From: Castor canadensis
Lineage: Eukaryota > Chordata > Mammalia > Rodentia > Castoridae
Length of the DNA stretch: 64,000 bases
Reading direction: 5' to 3'
Assembly: GCF_047511655.1 (NCBI RefSeq)
Contig: NC_133390.1
Coordinates: forward strand, 161,918,583 to 161,982,582
In this document: positions 51,019-62,594 of the stretch, one piece after another
Layout: every line of letters begins with the position of its first letter
Numbering within the stretch: position 1 is the first letter of the stretch
Notes under the pieces: model-generated
Database searches by the model: none
What the model saw: only the letters and a program-made list of their open reading frames with translations
What the model was told of the DNA's origin: nothing
Program-made: the position numbers and the translations under genes

Positions 51019-51393
51019 ATGGCGGTGAACGTGTTTCAGTTCCGCGACGCCCGTGCTGCGCCGGATCCCGTGTTGGAGGCTGGGCCGGTGGCACATGGGC
51101 CGCTATCGGTGCCGCTGGTGCTAGACAACGGGTCGTTCCAGGCCCGTGCCGGCTGGGCGTGCCCTGGGCCGGACGCAGGCCCCGAGCCGCGCCTGCAGTT
51201 TCGCGCCGTGTGCGCCCGCGGACGGGGCGGGGCGCGGGGCGGGACGGGCCCGCAGGTGGGCAACGCGCTGGGCAGCCTGGAGCCGCTGCGCTGGATGCTG
51301 CGTTCGCCTTTCGACCGTAACGTGCCGGTCAACCTGGAGCTGCAGGAGCTGCTGCTTGACTACAGCTTCCAGCACCTGGGTGTCTCCTCGCAG
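51019..51393 (+). CDS. ACTR5: ACTR5 exon 1
   Basis: Residues 1-125, [17 protein letters not shown]... to ...HLGVSSQ. Donor CAG|GTGAAG at 51394, phase 0. Very GC-rich ([12 protein letters not shown]), which produces long antisense shadow frames. Confidence 0.98.
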
Positions 51394-54300
51394 GTGAAGG
51401 CGGAGGGGGCCGGGCTTGCGGGGAGGGTGAGGTCTGGTCTCCATCGTCCCAGAGATAGTCATTCTGGTAGCTCTGATAAGCGCCGAACTTGAGCTAGGAG
51501 CCCCGCAATGATCAGGCAACGCTTTTCTTAATGTTGCCGCGCCCATTAAGACGTGTGCTCGTTAATTATTCCATTTGTTAACAAAGATGTACTTAGTATC
51601 TATTCTGTGTCAGGCACTCTTAGGGATTTGGACTACATCTGTGAACAGTACACAAAACTTCCTGTGCTTATGGAGCTACTGTGGAAAGAACCTAGACAGG
51701 CGACCGATGCCACGACAGAAGGAGCGAAGGGAGCTACAGTTTTCAATGAGATGGCCAGGGTAGGGCTCGGGAAGAAAGTGATGTCTGAGCAAAGGCCTGA
51801 AGGAGCTACTTGAGGGAGCAAGCTCTGGGATTATCTGAAAGAAAAGTATTCCAGTCAGAGGGAGCACACAGTGGAAAGGCACTGAGTCAGGAGTGTGGCC
51901 CAGTCCTAGTTGCAAGGCAGCCAGAGTGAGGGGGAAGGGCCTGGAGTAGATACTACTGGAAGATGTCAGGGAGGTAGTGAGAGGGCAAATTGCACACTTT
52001 ACAGGTTTTTCCTCTGAGTGCAGTGGGAAGCAGTCAGAAGGCATTGAGCAGAACTGGGTTGTGACTTAACATCTCAAAAGGATGGCTAGGGCTGCTACAT
52101 AAAGAATGGACTATCATGGAAATGGAGACAGTTTAGAGGCTTTTACAGTAACCCAAGTGAGACATGATAGTGACTTAGAGCAGAAGGGGATGTGGTTAAG
52201 AACCAGAGCCAACATGATTTACTAACAGTTTCATGAGGCCTGCCTTAATAACTAAATTGATTCTACTTTAATATGTTGCAAAACAAACTGCGGTAGAGAT
52301 GAAATGAATGTTTTATATTTCCTCTCATCAGGTTTTTAATTAGAGACCTAAAGCAGATTCTGCTCTGCAATAAGGATTTGGGATTCTTTTATGTTTTAAA
52401 AAGATTAGTAGTCTGTTATCACTGGGATTTGTCTTTTTTTTTTTTTTTCCAAAGTAGGGCTGTGTCGATCATCCCATAGTTTTGACAGAAGCCGTGTGCA
52501 ACCCACTGTATTCACGCCAAATGATGTCTGAGCTCCTTTTTGAATGCTACAGGATTCCAAAGGTTGCCTATGGAATAGACAGCCTGTTCAGCTTCTACTA
52601 CAACAGGCCAAAGAACTCAGTTTCCAGTGGGCTCATCATTTCATCTGGATACCAGTGTACACATATTTTACCCATCTTAGAAGGAAGGTGAGTTGTGCTT
52701 GTGGCAGTTAAGTGCTATTTTGAAATGCTTTCAGAACATACTTATTTGGTAACTATGTAAAGGTGTAGTGGAAAGAGCAAGCACCAGAGTATAGACTGAG
52801 CTGGGCTTGGCTCTGCCATGCATCATTGTGTGACTGAGTCAGTCACCTCGCCTATCTATTGGGACTTCCTGGAGGGACTCCCAAAACATTCTCTTGTCTA
52901 AATCCATAGTTCTAGAATTTTATAATTCTGATTTGTGGGGAGATAGCTAATACAAGGCTTGCAGGTAGTAGGCACCCAATAAAAATGTTTTGAATGAATT
53001 ATTTAAATAAATTTAATTTAGATCATCTTTGTGTTCTGAAGTCACTTTTTTTTTTTTTTTTTGGTAGTACTGGGGTTTGAAGTCAGGGCCTTGCTCTTGC
53101 TAGGCAGGTGCTCTACTACTTGAGTCATGTTCCTTTTTACTTTCATTATTTTTTGATTAGGGACTCAACCTTTATGCCCAGGCTGTCCTGGACAGTGATC
53201 CTCCAGTTTATGCTTCCCAAGTAGCACATGTCACAAAGACCAGCTTTTTATTGAGTAAGTAGGCTTTCTTGAATCTTTTTGCCCAGGCTGGCCTGGAATC
53301 ACTATCCTGATCTCCTCCTCCTCAGTAGCTAGGATTATAGATGTGAGCCACTGTGCCTAGCCTGGAGTCACTTTTTTTTATTAAGAGATTAAAAAAATTA
53401 AACCTGTTTAATAATTATTTTTCATACCTTTCTGTTCAGCTACAGTGCCTCATGAATAATAGGTACGTATTAAAAGTCTCTGAGTTGAATAAAAGGCAAA
53501 AATAGTTTATTCCCGCTTTATAGTTTGTCTTCCTTTCATTGGCCAGTAAGAGACTAGGCCATCATTTTGCCCTCCTGAGATTTCTCACATGAAGGTGTGT
53601 ACCACAAACAAGGAGCCCTGGCTTTGGTGTTCCATGACTGGATTTGCAGCCCTGCTAAGGATATTAGCCCCTTAGTTTCCTAATGTGTAAAATTGGGAAA
53701 AACTGATTTCTCAGGAATTATCCTGAGGATGAAATGAGGTGATGTGGGCGATGGCATTTTGTAAACTATATAGCAGTCTGAATATTTAAGGCACAATAAA
53801 TGCTGTTGAGTTTAGTGAAGCCTATAATAGGAATTTCTCTTAAAGTTCCTATGAAAATCTGTGATAACAAAAGTAGTTCTTAGACATTACCAAATATTCC
53901 TAAAGTATGGAGTTCTTTAAAAGCAGAGTATACAAAAAAAATCAAAGAACATGATTTTTTTTATGTTATGTTGAAAGAAAATAATTTTCCCGGAAGACTA
54001 AGGAATTATCAGATTGGAGCATGTCCTGTTCCATGCTGGCATCTTCTGGTGAGGTGTGATATAACAGCAGCATTTCAATATGCAAGTTCTTGGGCTCAAT
54101 TTGTTTTCTTAATGTGAGAAAGCAGGAGCAGAAGAGCACTAAGAACTGGCTAGTTGGTAAAGGAAGTAAGAAGAAAGGAAGAAAGAAAGAATATGTAGAA
54201 GCTGGGCATGGTGGTGCATGCCTGTCATCCCACCACTTGGGAGGTGAAGGCAAGGAGTGGCAGGAAGATTGTAAGTTCAAGACCAGCCTGAGCTATTTAG

Positions 54301-55850
54301 TGAGACCCTGTCTCAAAAAAACAAGGAAAGTTTCTCTGTGTTTTTTTTTTTTTGAAAGGGATCTTGTTTTAGGAGATTATGGGATTATGAAAAGCTGGTA
54401 AGTGTGTGGTTGTGTCTTCTACTTGCATCAGTAGAAGTGGACTGTGTAGGGAAGCAGTTCTCAAACTCAGCCTGCACCAGAGTCACTTAGGGAGCTTGTT
54501 AAGGTAGAGTCCCAGGCCCACCCTGCCCAGAATGGGCCTTGGAATTGGCATGCTTGACATTTCCCCACCTAATTCTAGCATATGTGGTCCCAGGACCACA
54601 GTTTGAGAAATATACAATGAATCATGTGAAGGTCTGACTTTGGAATGTGTATTCTTTCTATTGAACCTTGTTTTCTTTTGAGACTCTGACCAGAAGTTAG
54701 ATGGCAGTATATCTGTCTGGGAGTGGACTAGGAATTCCTGCCTTGGGTAAGAGGTTGGTCCAAGGCAACTTTTGTGTCATTTAGCTGTTGTTTTTATGTC
54801 CCCTTTGCTTGTCTGTTTCTTTCCATTAAGTTATATTTCCCCCAAGATGTTCCAAATTTGTTGCCAAAAATTTCAGTGTTGTTTTCTACTGCTTTGTTGT
54901 AGGCTAGATGCTAAAAACTGTAAACGTATCAATCTCGGAGGAAGCCAAGCAGCTGGTTATCTCCAGCGGCTCCTCCAGCTGAAGTACCCCGGGCACCTGG
55001 CAGCCATCACTCTCAGCCGCATGGAGGAGATCTTGCATGAGCACAGCTACATTGCTGAGGACTACATGGAAGGTAATGGAGAGGATGGCAGCTGTGGTGT
55101 GGGTGACCTTTGGGGCAGTCCTTACATTGTTACCAGTAGGATTCTTGCTTGCTCACTTTTTTACTTTTTTTTTTTTTTTAAAGCGCCTCTTTCCTCTTTT
55201 GGTATTGACTTTCTTAAAATACTCATAAACTGGTAACTTACGTAAAATAGGCTGGCTCCCTTCACGAATGGTAGCTTTATTACTTGCCTCCAATACAGAC
55301 CTTGGAATTGTACAAGTTTCAGTTTTTTCTAAAAGTTAAACGTTTTTTCACAAGGAGCAGAATATTTTAGACTGAAAACAATTTAAGTTTGAAAACAATC
55401 AAATTGTAAATTGTTTCATCACATCCTTAGAATGGAATCTATGCTCCAGAAATGCATCTTTCTCTTTTTAACTTACCTTGAAGTTGTTTTTTGGGTTTTT
55501 TTGTGACAGGGGCTTACCATGTAGCTCAGGCTAGCCTCAAACTTAGGATCTTCCTGCCTTGGCCTCCTGATACCTTGAACTTTTGATTGCATTTACATTG
55601 GTGGTGTTTTAAGTTACTATCATCACATAAATGTGACAAAAAAAACAATGTGTTCCTCACACGTCTAAATAATTAAGATAAAAAGAAAGAACTGTGGACA
55701 ATACCCTTGTAAATACAGCTCTGTCTTACAGCATGCAGATGTATTTTCTTGGTGGCAGTAAAGGTGCTGATTTTAGTTTACCACTATTGAGATTTGGAAG
55801 AACAAAAATCACTTATTTTAAAAAACAAAAAAAATCCTACAATGTTTATT

Positions 55851-55885
<35 letters not shown>

Positions 55886-58800
55886 TTTGGCAGTAATGGA
55901 GTTCTCAGGGCCTTGCATTTGCTGGGCAAGCACTCCACCACTTGAGCCACATCTCCAATTCTTTTTGCTTTGCGTATGTTTTTGGTAGGGTCTTGCATTT
56001 ACACCTAGGTTGATGTGATCCTCCTATTTATGCTTCTGTTTAGCTGGGATGATGAGTGCACCCTACCATGCCCAGCTTTTATTGGTTGAGATGATGTCAC
56101 TCGAAGTTTTTGCCTGGGCTGGCCTTGAACCTCAAGCCTCCCAATTTCTACCTCCCAAGTAGCTCAGATTACAGATGTGAGTCACCACACCTCTTTTTTT
56201 TTTTTTTCTTTTCCAAAATTGTGATAAAAACCATATAGACATAAAATTTATTATCTTACCCTTTTCTGGTTTTGTTTTGGGTTTTTTTGTTTGTTTTTGA
56301 GACAGAATCTTACTATGTAGCTAGGCTTGCCTCCAACTCTTGATTTTCCTGCTTGCCTCCTGAGTGTTGGGATTGCAGGTGTGGTGCACGCCCCAGACAG
56401 TCCTCCATATGCATTCATGTTTCATTATTGTTATTACATCAGCAGCATCATTTTAGGTCTGGATTCCACAAGTGAGCAAGGACATGCAGTATTTGGCTTT
56501 TTGAGCTTGGCTTATCTTGCTTAACACGATGATCTCCAGTTCTATCCATTTTTCTGCAAAGGACATAACTTTTCTTTATGGCTGAGTAATATTCCATGGT
56601 ATGTATGTGTGTGTGTGTGTGTGTGTATACATATATATATATATATGTCATATTTTTTTTATCCATTCACCAGTTGTTCAGTTTGGCTGTTGTGAACAGA
56701 CCTGCAGTAAATATGGGTTTGCAGGTATCTTTCTTGGCATATTGACTTATACTCCTTTGGATATATGCCTAACGGTGGTGGGGTCGTAAGTTAGGTCTAT
56801 TATTAGTTTTTTGAGGAACCTCCATACTGGTTTCCATAGTGATTGCACTAATTTACATTCCCACCAACAGTGTATGAGAGTTCCTACTGACTGCATTTGT
56901 TGTTTTCTTTATGATGGCATTGTGATGGGGGTGAGAGGGAATCTTAGTGTGGTTTTGATTTACATCTCCTTTATGGCCAAGAATGTTGAACATCTTTTCA
57001 TGAATTTATTAGCCATTTGTATTGTCTTCTGAGAGCTATCAGTTCATTTTCTCCATTTAGTATTTGGATTACCTGTTCTTTTGCTGTTTAATTTTTGAGT
57101 TTGTTGTATACTTTAGATATTAATCCTTTATCTGAGGAATAGCTGGCAAAGATTTTCTCCCATTCTGTGAGTTGTCTCTTGATTCTAGTAATTTTTTTTT
57201 ATGTGCAGAAACTTTCTAATTTGTTAATCCCATTTGTTAATTCTTACTCTTATTTCCTGGGCAGTTGGGAAAATAATTGCCTATGTCTAAATGTATCAGC
57301 ATTTTCCCATAGTGTTCTGAAGTTTTAGGTCTTACATTAACATCTTTGATCTGTTTGCACTTGATCTTAGATAGGCGTCTAGTTTCATCTTCTGTATGTA
57401 GATAGGCAGTTTTCCCAGCACCATTTGTTGAAGAGACTGCCTTTCCTCAAGTATATGTTTTTGCATCCTTTATCAAAGATCAGATGGCTGTAGCTGTGAG
57501 ATTTTATTTCTGAATCTTCAGTACTGTTTCATTGGTCTTCATGTCTGCTTTTGTGACAGTACCATACTGTTTTTATTACTTTGGCTCTGTAGTATAATTT
57601 GAAGTCTCGTATTGTGTTACCTCCAGCATTTGGGGTCTTTCATGTTTCTATAAGATTTTTAGGGCAGGTGCTGGTGGCTCACGTCTGTAATCCTAGCTAT
57701 TCAGGAGGCAGAGATCAGGAGGATCATGGTTTGAAGCCAGCCTAGGTAAATAGTTTGCAAGACCCTATCTTGAAAATACTTAACACAAAAAGAGCTGATG
57801 GAGTGAATGGCTCAAGGTGTAGGCCCTGAGTTCAAACAACCAGTAGAGAAAAAAAAAATAATAATAATTTTAGGGTTGATTTTTCTGTTTCTGCAAAGAA
57901 TGACACTGGGATTTTGATGGGCGTTGCATCAAAATCAGTAGTATGGCAGTTTTCATGATGTTAATTCTGCCAGTCTTTCTGGGCGCCAGTGATTCACCTG
58001 TTCACCTGGCTACTTGAGAGGCTGAAATCAGGAGGATTTCTGTTTGAGGCCAGCCCTGGCAACTAGTTCTTGAGACCCCTGTCTCCAAAATAATCAGAGC
58101 AAATGGCCTGGAAGTATAGCTCAAGTGGTAGAGAACCTGCTTTGCAAGTACCAGGTGCTGAGTTCAAATCCCAGTTCCACAAAAAACAAAAGGAGAATAG
58201 GGGTGAATTTAAGATACACCGTAAGCACTTTTGTAAATGCCACAATGTACCCCCAGCACAACAATACTGTGAATAGTAATAAGAAAAAAAAATTCTGCCA
58301 GTCCATGGACATAGTGTCTTCAATTTCTTCTTCGGGATTGTAGAGTTTTCATTGCTGAGATTGTGCACCTCCTTGGTTAAGTTTATACCTAGGTATTTAC
58401 TTTTGATTTTTTTTTTTTCCCAAGGGACCTGGGTTTGAACGCAGGGCCTACACCTTGAGCCACCCACCAGCCTTTTTTTGTAATGTTTCTTTTTGAAATA
58501 GGGTCTTGTGAACTAATTGCCTGGGCTGGCTTCAAACCTGATCCTCCTGACTGTCTGCCTTCTGAGTATCTAGGATTATAGGTGTGAGCCACCAGTGCCC
58601 AGCTTGCTTATTTATTTTTAGGCTATTATGAATTGAATTGTTTTCCCCATTTCTTTCTCATCCTGTTCATAGTTGGTATATAGAAAAACTACAAATTTTT
58701 GTACGTTTGTTTTTATCTCCTACTACATTCCCAAAAGTGTTTATCAGATTTAGGGGTTTTTTGTTGGCATCTTTAGAGTCTTTTAAGTATAGAATCATAT

Positions 58801-61367
58801 AAGAATGGAATCATATCATCTGCAAATAAGGATAATTTTTTAATTTCTTTCCTTTCTCTTATTGCTCTGGCTAGGAATTCTAGTAGTTTATCGAATAAGA
58901 GTGAGGAGAGTGAACATTTTTCTCTCCTTCTTAACTTTAGAGGAAAGGATTTCAGTTTTCCCTGTTTAGTATGATGTTGACTGTGAGTTTGTCATATATA
59001 ACCTTTATTATGTTGCAGCCCATTCCTTCTAGCCCTACTTTCTTCAGAGCTTTTACCATAAAAGGATGTTGAATTTTGTCAAAGGCTTTTTCTGCATCAG
59101 TGATGATCATGTGGTATTTTTTTGTCCTTGATTCAGTTTATGTGCTATATTACATTTAATGTTTTATATATACTGAATCCTCCTTACATCCCTGGAATGA
59201 ATGAGCTTGGTCATGGTGCATGATGCTTTTAATGTTGCATTTGGTTTGTATATATTTTGCGAATTTTTGTTCATTAAAGAGATCATGCTATTTCTTTATA
59301 GTCAGATCCTGTCCCTATCCCAGGCCCAGGCACAACTGTTCGACTATTTTCTATCAATGTTTCTTCTTTTCCAAAATGTCATATAAATGGAATCATATAG
59401 TATGTTACCTTTCGAAGCTGACTTTTCTCTCAGCACTGCCTTTGAGATTCATCCAGTTGCTAAGCATATCAGTAGTTCATTTTTGTTGTGGAATTGTGTT
59501 CTGTGTTATCCTGTACTTATGAAGGGTCCTTTGTTTTTCTTGAAATGGTCGTCTTGTCAGGCTGGCCCAGAACCCTCAGTCTTCCTGCCTCAGCTTCTTA
59601 AGTGCTGGAATTACAGGTGTGCACCATTATGCTCAGTTTAGTCTTTCAGTTGGTGTGTTAAGACCATTTACAATTAATTTATTCATGTTTGAACTTAGGT
59701 CCACCATCCCATTACCTGTTTTTTGTTGTTCCCTCAGTTTATTGTTCTTTGTTTCTCTCTCCTGCTTTTTAGGTTATTTGAGCCTTTTTTTTTTTTTTAA
59801 ACAGTAAATAAGACTTCACAGTCTCTGTAGAATCAAGATTGGCCACTTAAGTGGAAAGTAGAGATGCTTCACTGGACTTCCTCCTTCCATGTTATGTTGA
59901 AGTGTCTCGCGTGTCACATCTCTACATGGACAGTCCATGGACAACACTGTGACTGTTGAGGAACCTGTGAGGAGATTAGCTTCTTATTTAAGCCAGATTG
60001 TTCTCATTTCTACTGCTTTTTCTTCTTTGGGACCCTCCAGGCTTCCTTTTGGGATTTCTAGCTGAAGAACATCATTGAGCAGTTCTTTTAGAACAGGTCT
60101 GCTGGTGTTACATCCAGGTTTAACGGCTGCATTGGTTAACCAGTTGAATTGAGAGATTGAGTGGAGTGTCTTTGCTCTGTCTTACCTGAATCTGGAATCC
60201 TAGTATTGCCTTTCTGATTTTCGTGCTAATGGTACCTCCATTTCCTAACTTCCAAAATTGTTTCTTTAAAGAATTGGAGAAGTGGCGGTGCCCTGATTAT
60301 TATGAGAACAACGTCCACAAAATGCAGCTCCCATTTTCTAGTAAGCTCCTGGGCAGCACCCTGACAGCTGAAGAGAAGCAGGAACGGCGACAGCAGCAGC
60401 TGCGGAGGCTTCAAGAGCTCAATGCCCGACGGCGGGAGGAGAAGCTGCAGCTGGATCAGGAGCGGCTGGACCGGCTGCTCTATGTGCAGGTGCCAGCAGG
60501 TGCCAGGAAGGGGTCTGGCCTTGCTCAGCATGCTGGTCCCAGGGAATCCTCTTCCTCTGATTTTTCTCAGCTATACAGTGTATTAACTACATCATTTGTG
60601 GGGTCAAGGAGGAGTCCAGGGGATCAGCAGAATTGAGATCAGTGTACAGTAGTGTAACAGCCTGTGTTTCTGAAGTAGTTGCAGACTCTAGCTTTATTGA
60701 TTTGTTTATTTTTGCACTTATTTTTAGAATCGCCTTTATTTTATTTTTTAATCTTTTCCATTTAAGTGTAGCATACCTGATACAAAGGGCTTAAATCTTA
60801 AGTGCATCTTGATGAATTTTCCCAGCGATACACATGCACATATATGGTATGCATTGAGAAGTAGTATCATCCCTATATCTCATCTCAATCAGTAACTCCT
60901 TCCCCTACAAAGGTGACATCATTTCTGACATCTGTTACCATAGATTGGTCTTGCCTCATAAGGTGGTATGAAACCAGGACACAATGCTAGCCCAGACAGC
61001 TGGAGAGGAGGGCTGGTGTGCACCTTTGGTGGGAGCTGGGGGAGGAGCAGGGGGACTGATTCTGTGGGGGGCAGGCTAGGGAGCTCTGGGAGCCCTTCCT
61101 GCTACACTTCTCTTTGGCTTTTAAGCTATTTCTCTTTCCTCCTGGTTTGTCTTTGAGGAAGAATTGTGACTGCTTTGGTTTCAGGAACTTCTAGAGGATG
61201 GCCAGATGGATCAGTTTCACAAAGCTCTGATAGAGCTGAACATGGACTCCCCAGAAGAGCTGCAGTCCTACATACAAAAGCTCAGCTCAGCAGTGGAGCA
61301 AGCAAAGCAGAAAATCCTTCAGGCAGAGGTCAACCTCGAGGTGGATGTAGTGGACAGCAAGCCAGAG
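51019..61367 (+). CDS. ACTR5: Actin-related protein 5 (INO80 subunit), 5' part, exons 1-5
   Basis: A nuclear actin-fold protein that pairs with INO80C (IES6) on the INO80 ATPase insert and supports nucleosome sliding and repair. Visible CDS: join(51019-51393, 52458-52687, 54903-55072, 60272-60489, 61185-61367), 392 complete codons of about 607 in human. The actin-fold start [17 protein letters not shown] (residues 30-46) is the nucleotide-site strand. [16 protein letters not shown] and [10 protein letters not shown] are ARP5-typical. Residues 259-392 are the ARP5-specific insert with a charged helix ([15 protein letters not shown]). ATG at 51019 is the only in-frame ATG before the body. All five donors are GT and the acceptors of exons 2-5 are AG. 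Exons after residue E392 lie beyond the window. Confidence 0.98.
51560..52250. repeat. ACTR5 intron 1, ancient repeat-like
   Basis: 'aacaaagatgtacttagtatctattctgtgtcaggcactcttagg' opens a diverged mammalian repeat (MIR/L2-like edge). The rest of the 1064-bp intron holds nothing else I recognise. Confidence 0.4.
52458..52687 (+). CDS. ACTR5: ACTR5 exon 2
   Basis: 230 nt, residues 126-202 ([20 protein letters not shown]...LPILEG and the first two bases of R). Acceptor after a T18 tract and ccaaagtag; donor AG|GTGAGT at 52688. The actin core motif [12 protein letters not shown] is here. Confidence 0.97.
52770..52870 (+). repeat. MIR SINE fragment
   Basis: 'ggcttggctctgccatgcatcattgtgtgactgagtcagtcacctcgcc' follows MIR; in ACTR5 intron 2. 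Confidence 0.55.
53046..53362 (-). repeat. Trimeric SINE, antisense
   Basis: Starts with T18. 'ctggggtttgaagtcagggccttgctcttgctaggcaggtgctctactacttgagtcatg' (tRNA part), 'gggactcaacctttatgcccaggctgtcctgg' (7SL variant), the junction 'accagctttttattgagtaag', then ordinary B1. Copy 2 of 3. Confidence 0.82.
53620..53800 (+). repeat. MIR SINE
   Basis: 'ttagtttcctaatgtgtaaaattgggaaaaac...ggatgaaatgaggtgatg' within ACTR5 intron 2. Confidence 0.65.
54201..54326 (+). repeat. B1-like SINE
   Basis: 'gctgggcatggtggtgcatgcctgtcatcccaccacttggg' to 'gtgagaccctgtctcaaaaaaac'. In the gene's sense orientation in intron 2. Confidence 0.9.
54450..54612 (+). mobile_element. MER5A-like hAT-Charlie element
   Basis: Near complete: left terminal 'gcagttctcaaactcagcctgcaccagagtcac' and right terminal 'ggtcccaggaccacagtttgagaaatat' are inverted relatives. 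Confidence 0.85.
54903..55072 (+). CDS. ACTR5: ACTR5 exon 3
   Basis: 170 nt, completing R202 and reading [20 protein letters not shown]...[16 protein letters not shown] plus one base. Acceptor tttgttgtag|G; donor GAAG|GTAATG at 55073. [12 protein letters not shown] is the second nucleotide-binding region of the actin fold. Confidence 0.97.
55492..55572 (-). repeat. B1-like SINE, antisense
   Basis: 'gtgacaggggcttaccatgtagctcaggctagcctcaaacttaggatcttcctgcc' in ACTR5 intron 3. Confidence 0.82.
55845..55888. repeat. (TTTA)n microsatellite
   Basis: About 11 tetranucleotide units, probably grown from the A-rich tail of the adjoining antisense SINE. Confidence 0.95.
55889..56192 (-). repeat. Trimeric SINE, antisense
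   Basis: 'ctcagggccttgcatttgctgggcaagcactccaccacttgagccac', then 'ggtagggtcttgcatttacacctagg', junction 'cccagcttttattggttgagatg', then B1. Copy 3 of 3; tail is the TTTA array. Confidence 0.83.
56281..56394 (-). repeat. B1-like SINE, antisense
   Basis: 'gagacagaatcttactatgtagctaggcttgcctccaactcttg' with a GT-rich T-tail at its left. Confidence 0.85.
56600..56647. repeat. (TG)n(TA)n microsatellite
   Basis: TGTG units pass into 'acatatatatatatatatg' inside the antisense L1. Confidence 0.92.
57665..57869 (+). repeat. B1-dID dimeric SINE inside L1
   Basis: 'ctggtggctcacgtctgtaatcctagctattcagg' with a damaged tRNA half. A short duplication TTTTAGGG flanks it, and the L1 resumes at 'ttgatttttctg'. 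Confidence 0.88.
57976..58290 (+). repeat. SINE-led composite insert with 13-bp duplication
   Basis: AATTCTGCCAGTC occurs at 57963-57975 and 58291-58303. The insert is a B1-dID dimer (to about 58190) plus about 100 nt of extra sequence (gaataggggtgaatttaag ... acaatgtacccccagcacaac) and an A-rich end. The whole unit appears to have been inserted together. Confidence 0.85.
58411..58604 (-). repeat. B1-dID dimeric SINE, antisense, inside L1
   Basis: 'cctgggtttgaacgcagggcctacaccttgagccacccaccagcc' then reversed 7SL half ending 'gagccaccagtgcccagc'. Confidence 0.9.
59271..60230. repeat. ACTR5 intron 3 end: old LINE-like remnants and a B1
   Basis: 'aatgtcatataaatggaatcatatagtatg...tgagattcatccagttgc' is old L1 3'-type sequence; a reversed B1-like monomer lies at about 59533-59638 (cttcctgcctcagcttcttaagtgctggaattacagg); 'agaacaggtctgctggtg' near 60088 is L1-like. 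Confidence 0.5.
60272..60489 (+). CDS. ACTR5: ACTR5 exon 4
   Basis: 218 nt, residues 259-331 ([20 protein letters not shown]...LDRLLYVQ). It encodes the charged, helix-rich ARP5 insertion. Acceptor tttctttaaag|AA; donor CAG|GTGCCA at 60490. A second donor-like CAG|GTGCCA lies 10 nt on, at 60500. Confidence 0.97.
60750..60960. repeat. Old LINE-like fragment
   Basis: 'agtgcatcttgatgaattttcccagcgatacacatgc' parallels the repeat at 50370-50520; in ACTR5 intron 4. Confidence 0.45.
61185..61367 (+). CDS. ACTR5: ACTR5 exon 5
   Basis: 183 nt, residues 332-392 ([20 protein letters not shown]...[10 protein letters not shown]), still in the ARP5-specific insert. Acceptor ttggtttcag|GAA; donor GAG|GTGACT at 61368, phase 0. 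The next exon is expected to continue TPDLEQ-like sequence and is not found in the window. Confidence 0.97.
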
Positions 61368-61800
61368 GTGACTGAGGGCCTTGAGAGGGAGACCCCCTGG
61401 GGTCACTCGGGGGGGGGTCTCCCCTGAGGGGAGGAGTGGACATCAAAGGGGTTGTAAGCTTGGGAGGGAGAGCAGCAAAATAAGTGATGGTGGTAGGAAT
61501 GCCGGGGGAGGTGACAATGGCAGCAAACCTGTCCCAGCTAAAGTTCCGGCCATAGTGACCTCATCCCTGGGAGGGAGAAGTTTGTGTAGGCCAGGAGGAA
61601 CATTTGCATCAGTATTGTGGTACTGTTCTTAACTGGGCTGTTCCTTTGATTGGTGTTTGACAGCTGATCATGTTTTCACTTTCCCTTTCTGCGCATGTTT
61701 TTATTAAATGCATTGAGGCTATTGTTCATTTGTCTCCTTTCCATTTGTACCCTAGGGACGGAGCTCATATTTCTACATAATTATTAATTTCTTTTATTGG

Positions 61801-62002
61801 TTTTTTTTGTGGTACTGGGGTTTGAACTCAGGGCTTCATACTTGCTGGGCAGGTGTTTTACCACTTGAGTCACTTTGCTATCCCTGTTTTGTGTTGGGTA
61901 TTTTCGAAATAGAGTCTCATGAACTGTGTTTGCCTGGACTGGTTTCAAACCACCAGCCTCCTGAGTAGCTAGAATTGCAGGTGTGAGCTACTGGCACCTA
62001 GC
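61801..62002 (-). repeat. B1-dID dimeric SINE, antisense
   Basis: 'tactggggtttgaactcagggcttcatacttgctgggcagg' to 'gtgagctactggcacctagc' in ACTR5 intron 5. Confidence 0.9.
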
Positions 62003-62594
62003 TAGCTATGATTTTTTTTTTACATTATTATTGCACGTAGTAGATGTGTTCAATAAAATGTTTGTAGGTTGTCTTCAGATCTGCTTTTTGTTAGATGCTG
62101 AAGACTGGCTATAGACTTGGTGAGGACAGTAACCAGCCATGAGCATGCTTGCTCTATTGGGCAGATCCTGACTGAGGCTTCCTAGGTGGCTTTCTCTGGA
62201 TCACTAAGCCCTAGGAGAGAAGGGCCTCTGTCACTAATCTCATTGCCCCACAGCATTCAGATCAGCTTCCGTTGATTCACTGCTTTTTACTTCTCCCAGA
62301 CTCTAGGTCTGTGCTTCATATTTGAGCTATGGTTTACTGAAATTCAGAACCATGTTGTCTCTGTTTAGTTTTTATTGGGTTTGATAGATCAATAGGACAT
62401 AAGCTTCTTGATACCAGAGAGGTACCACTACACCACATGCAAGTGAGGGGTGTCAGATTTACAAAGGAAAAACCAAACAGTAGTGAAGATTCTCTGAGCA
62501 GTCAGAGTATTGGTTTTCCCTTTTCTTTGTTCTTTTTCTGCACTTGTTTGTGCTGTTATTGAAGCCACTCCTCCATTCACACACAGGTACTTCT

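Larger units (their letters stand above)
56396..59270 (-). mobile_element. Decayed antisense L1 with nested SINEs
   Basis: Read on the minus strand, this is the 3' half of L1 ORF2. The + strand shows 'gctgagtaatattccatgg', 'tgttcagtttggctgttgtgaacag', 'ccatttgttgaagagactgcctttcc' and 'ggatgttgaattttgtcaaaggc' in the order expected from the ORF2 end backwards. Frames are broken throughout. Three younger SINE-containing inserts split it (57665-57869, 57976-58290, 58411-58604). It occupies most of ACTR5 intron 3. Confidence 0.9.
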
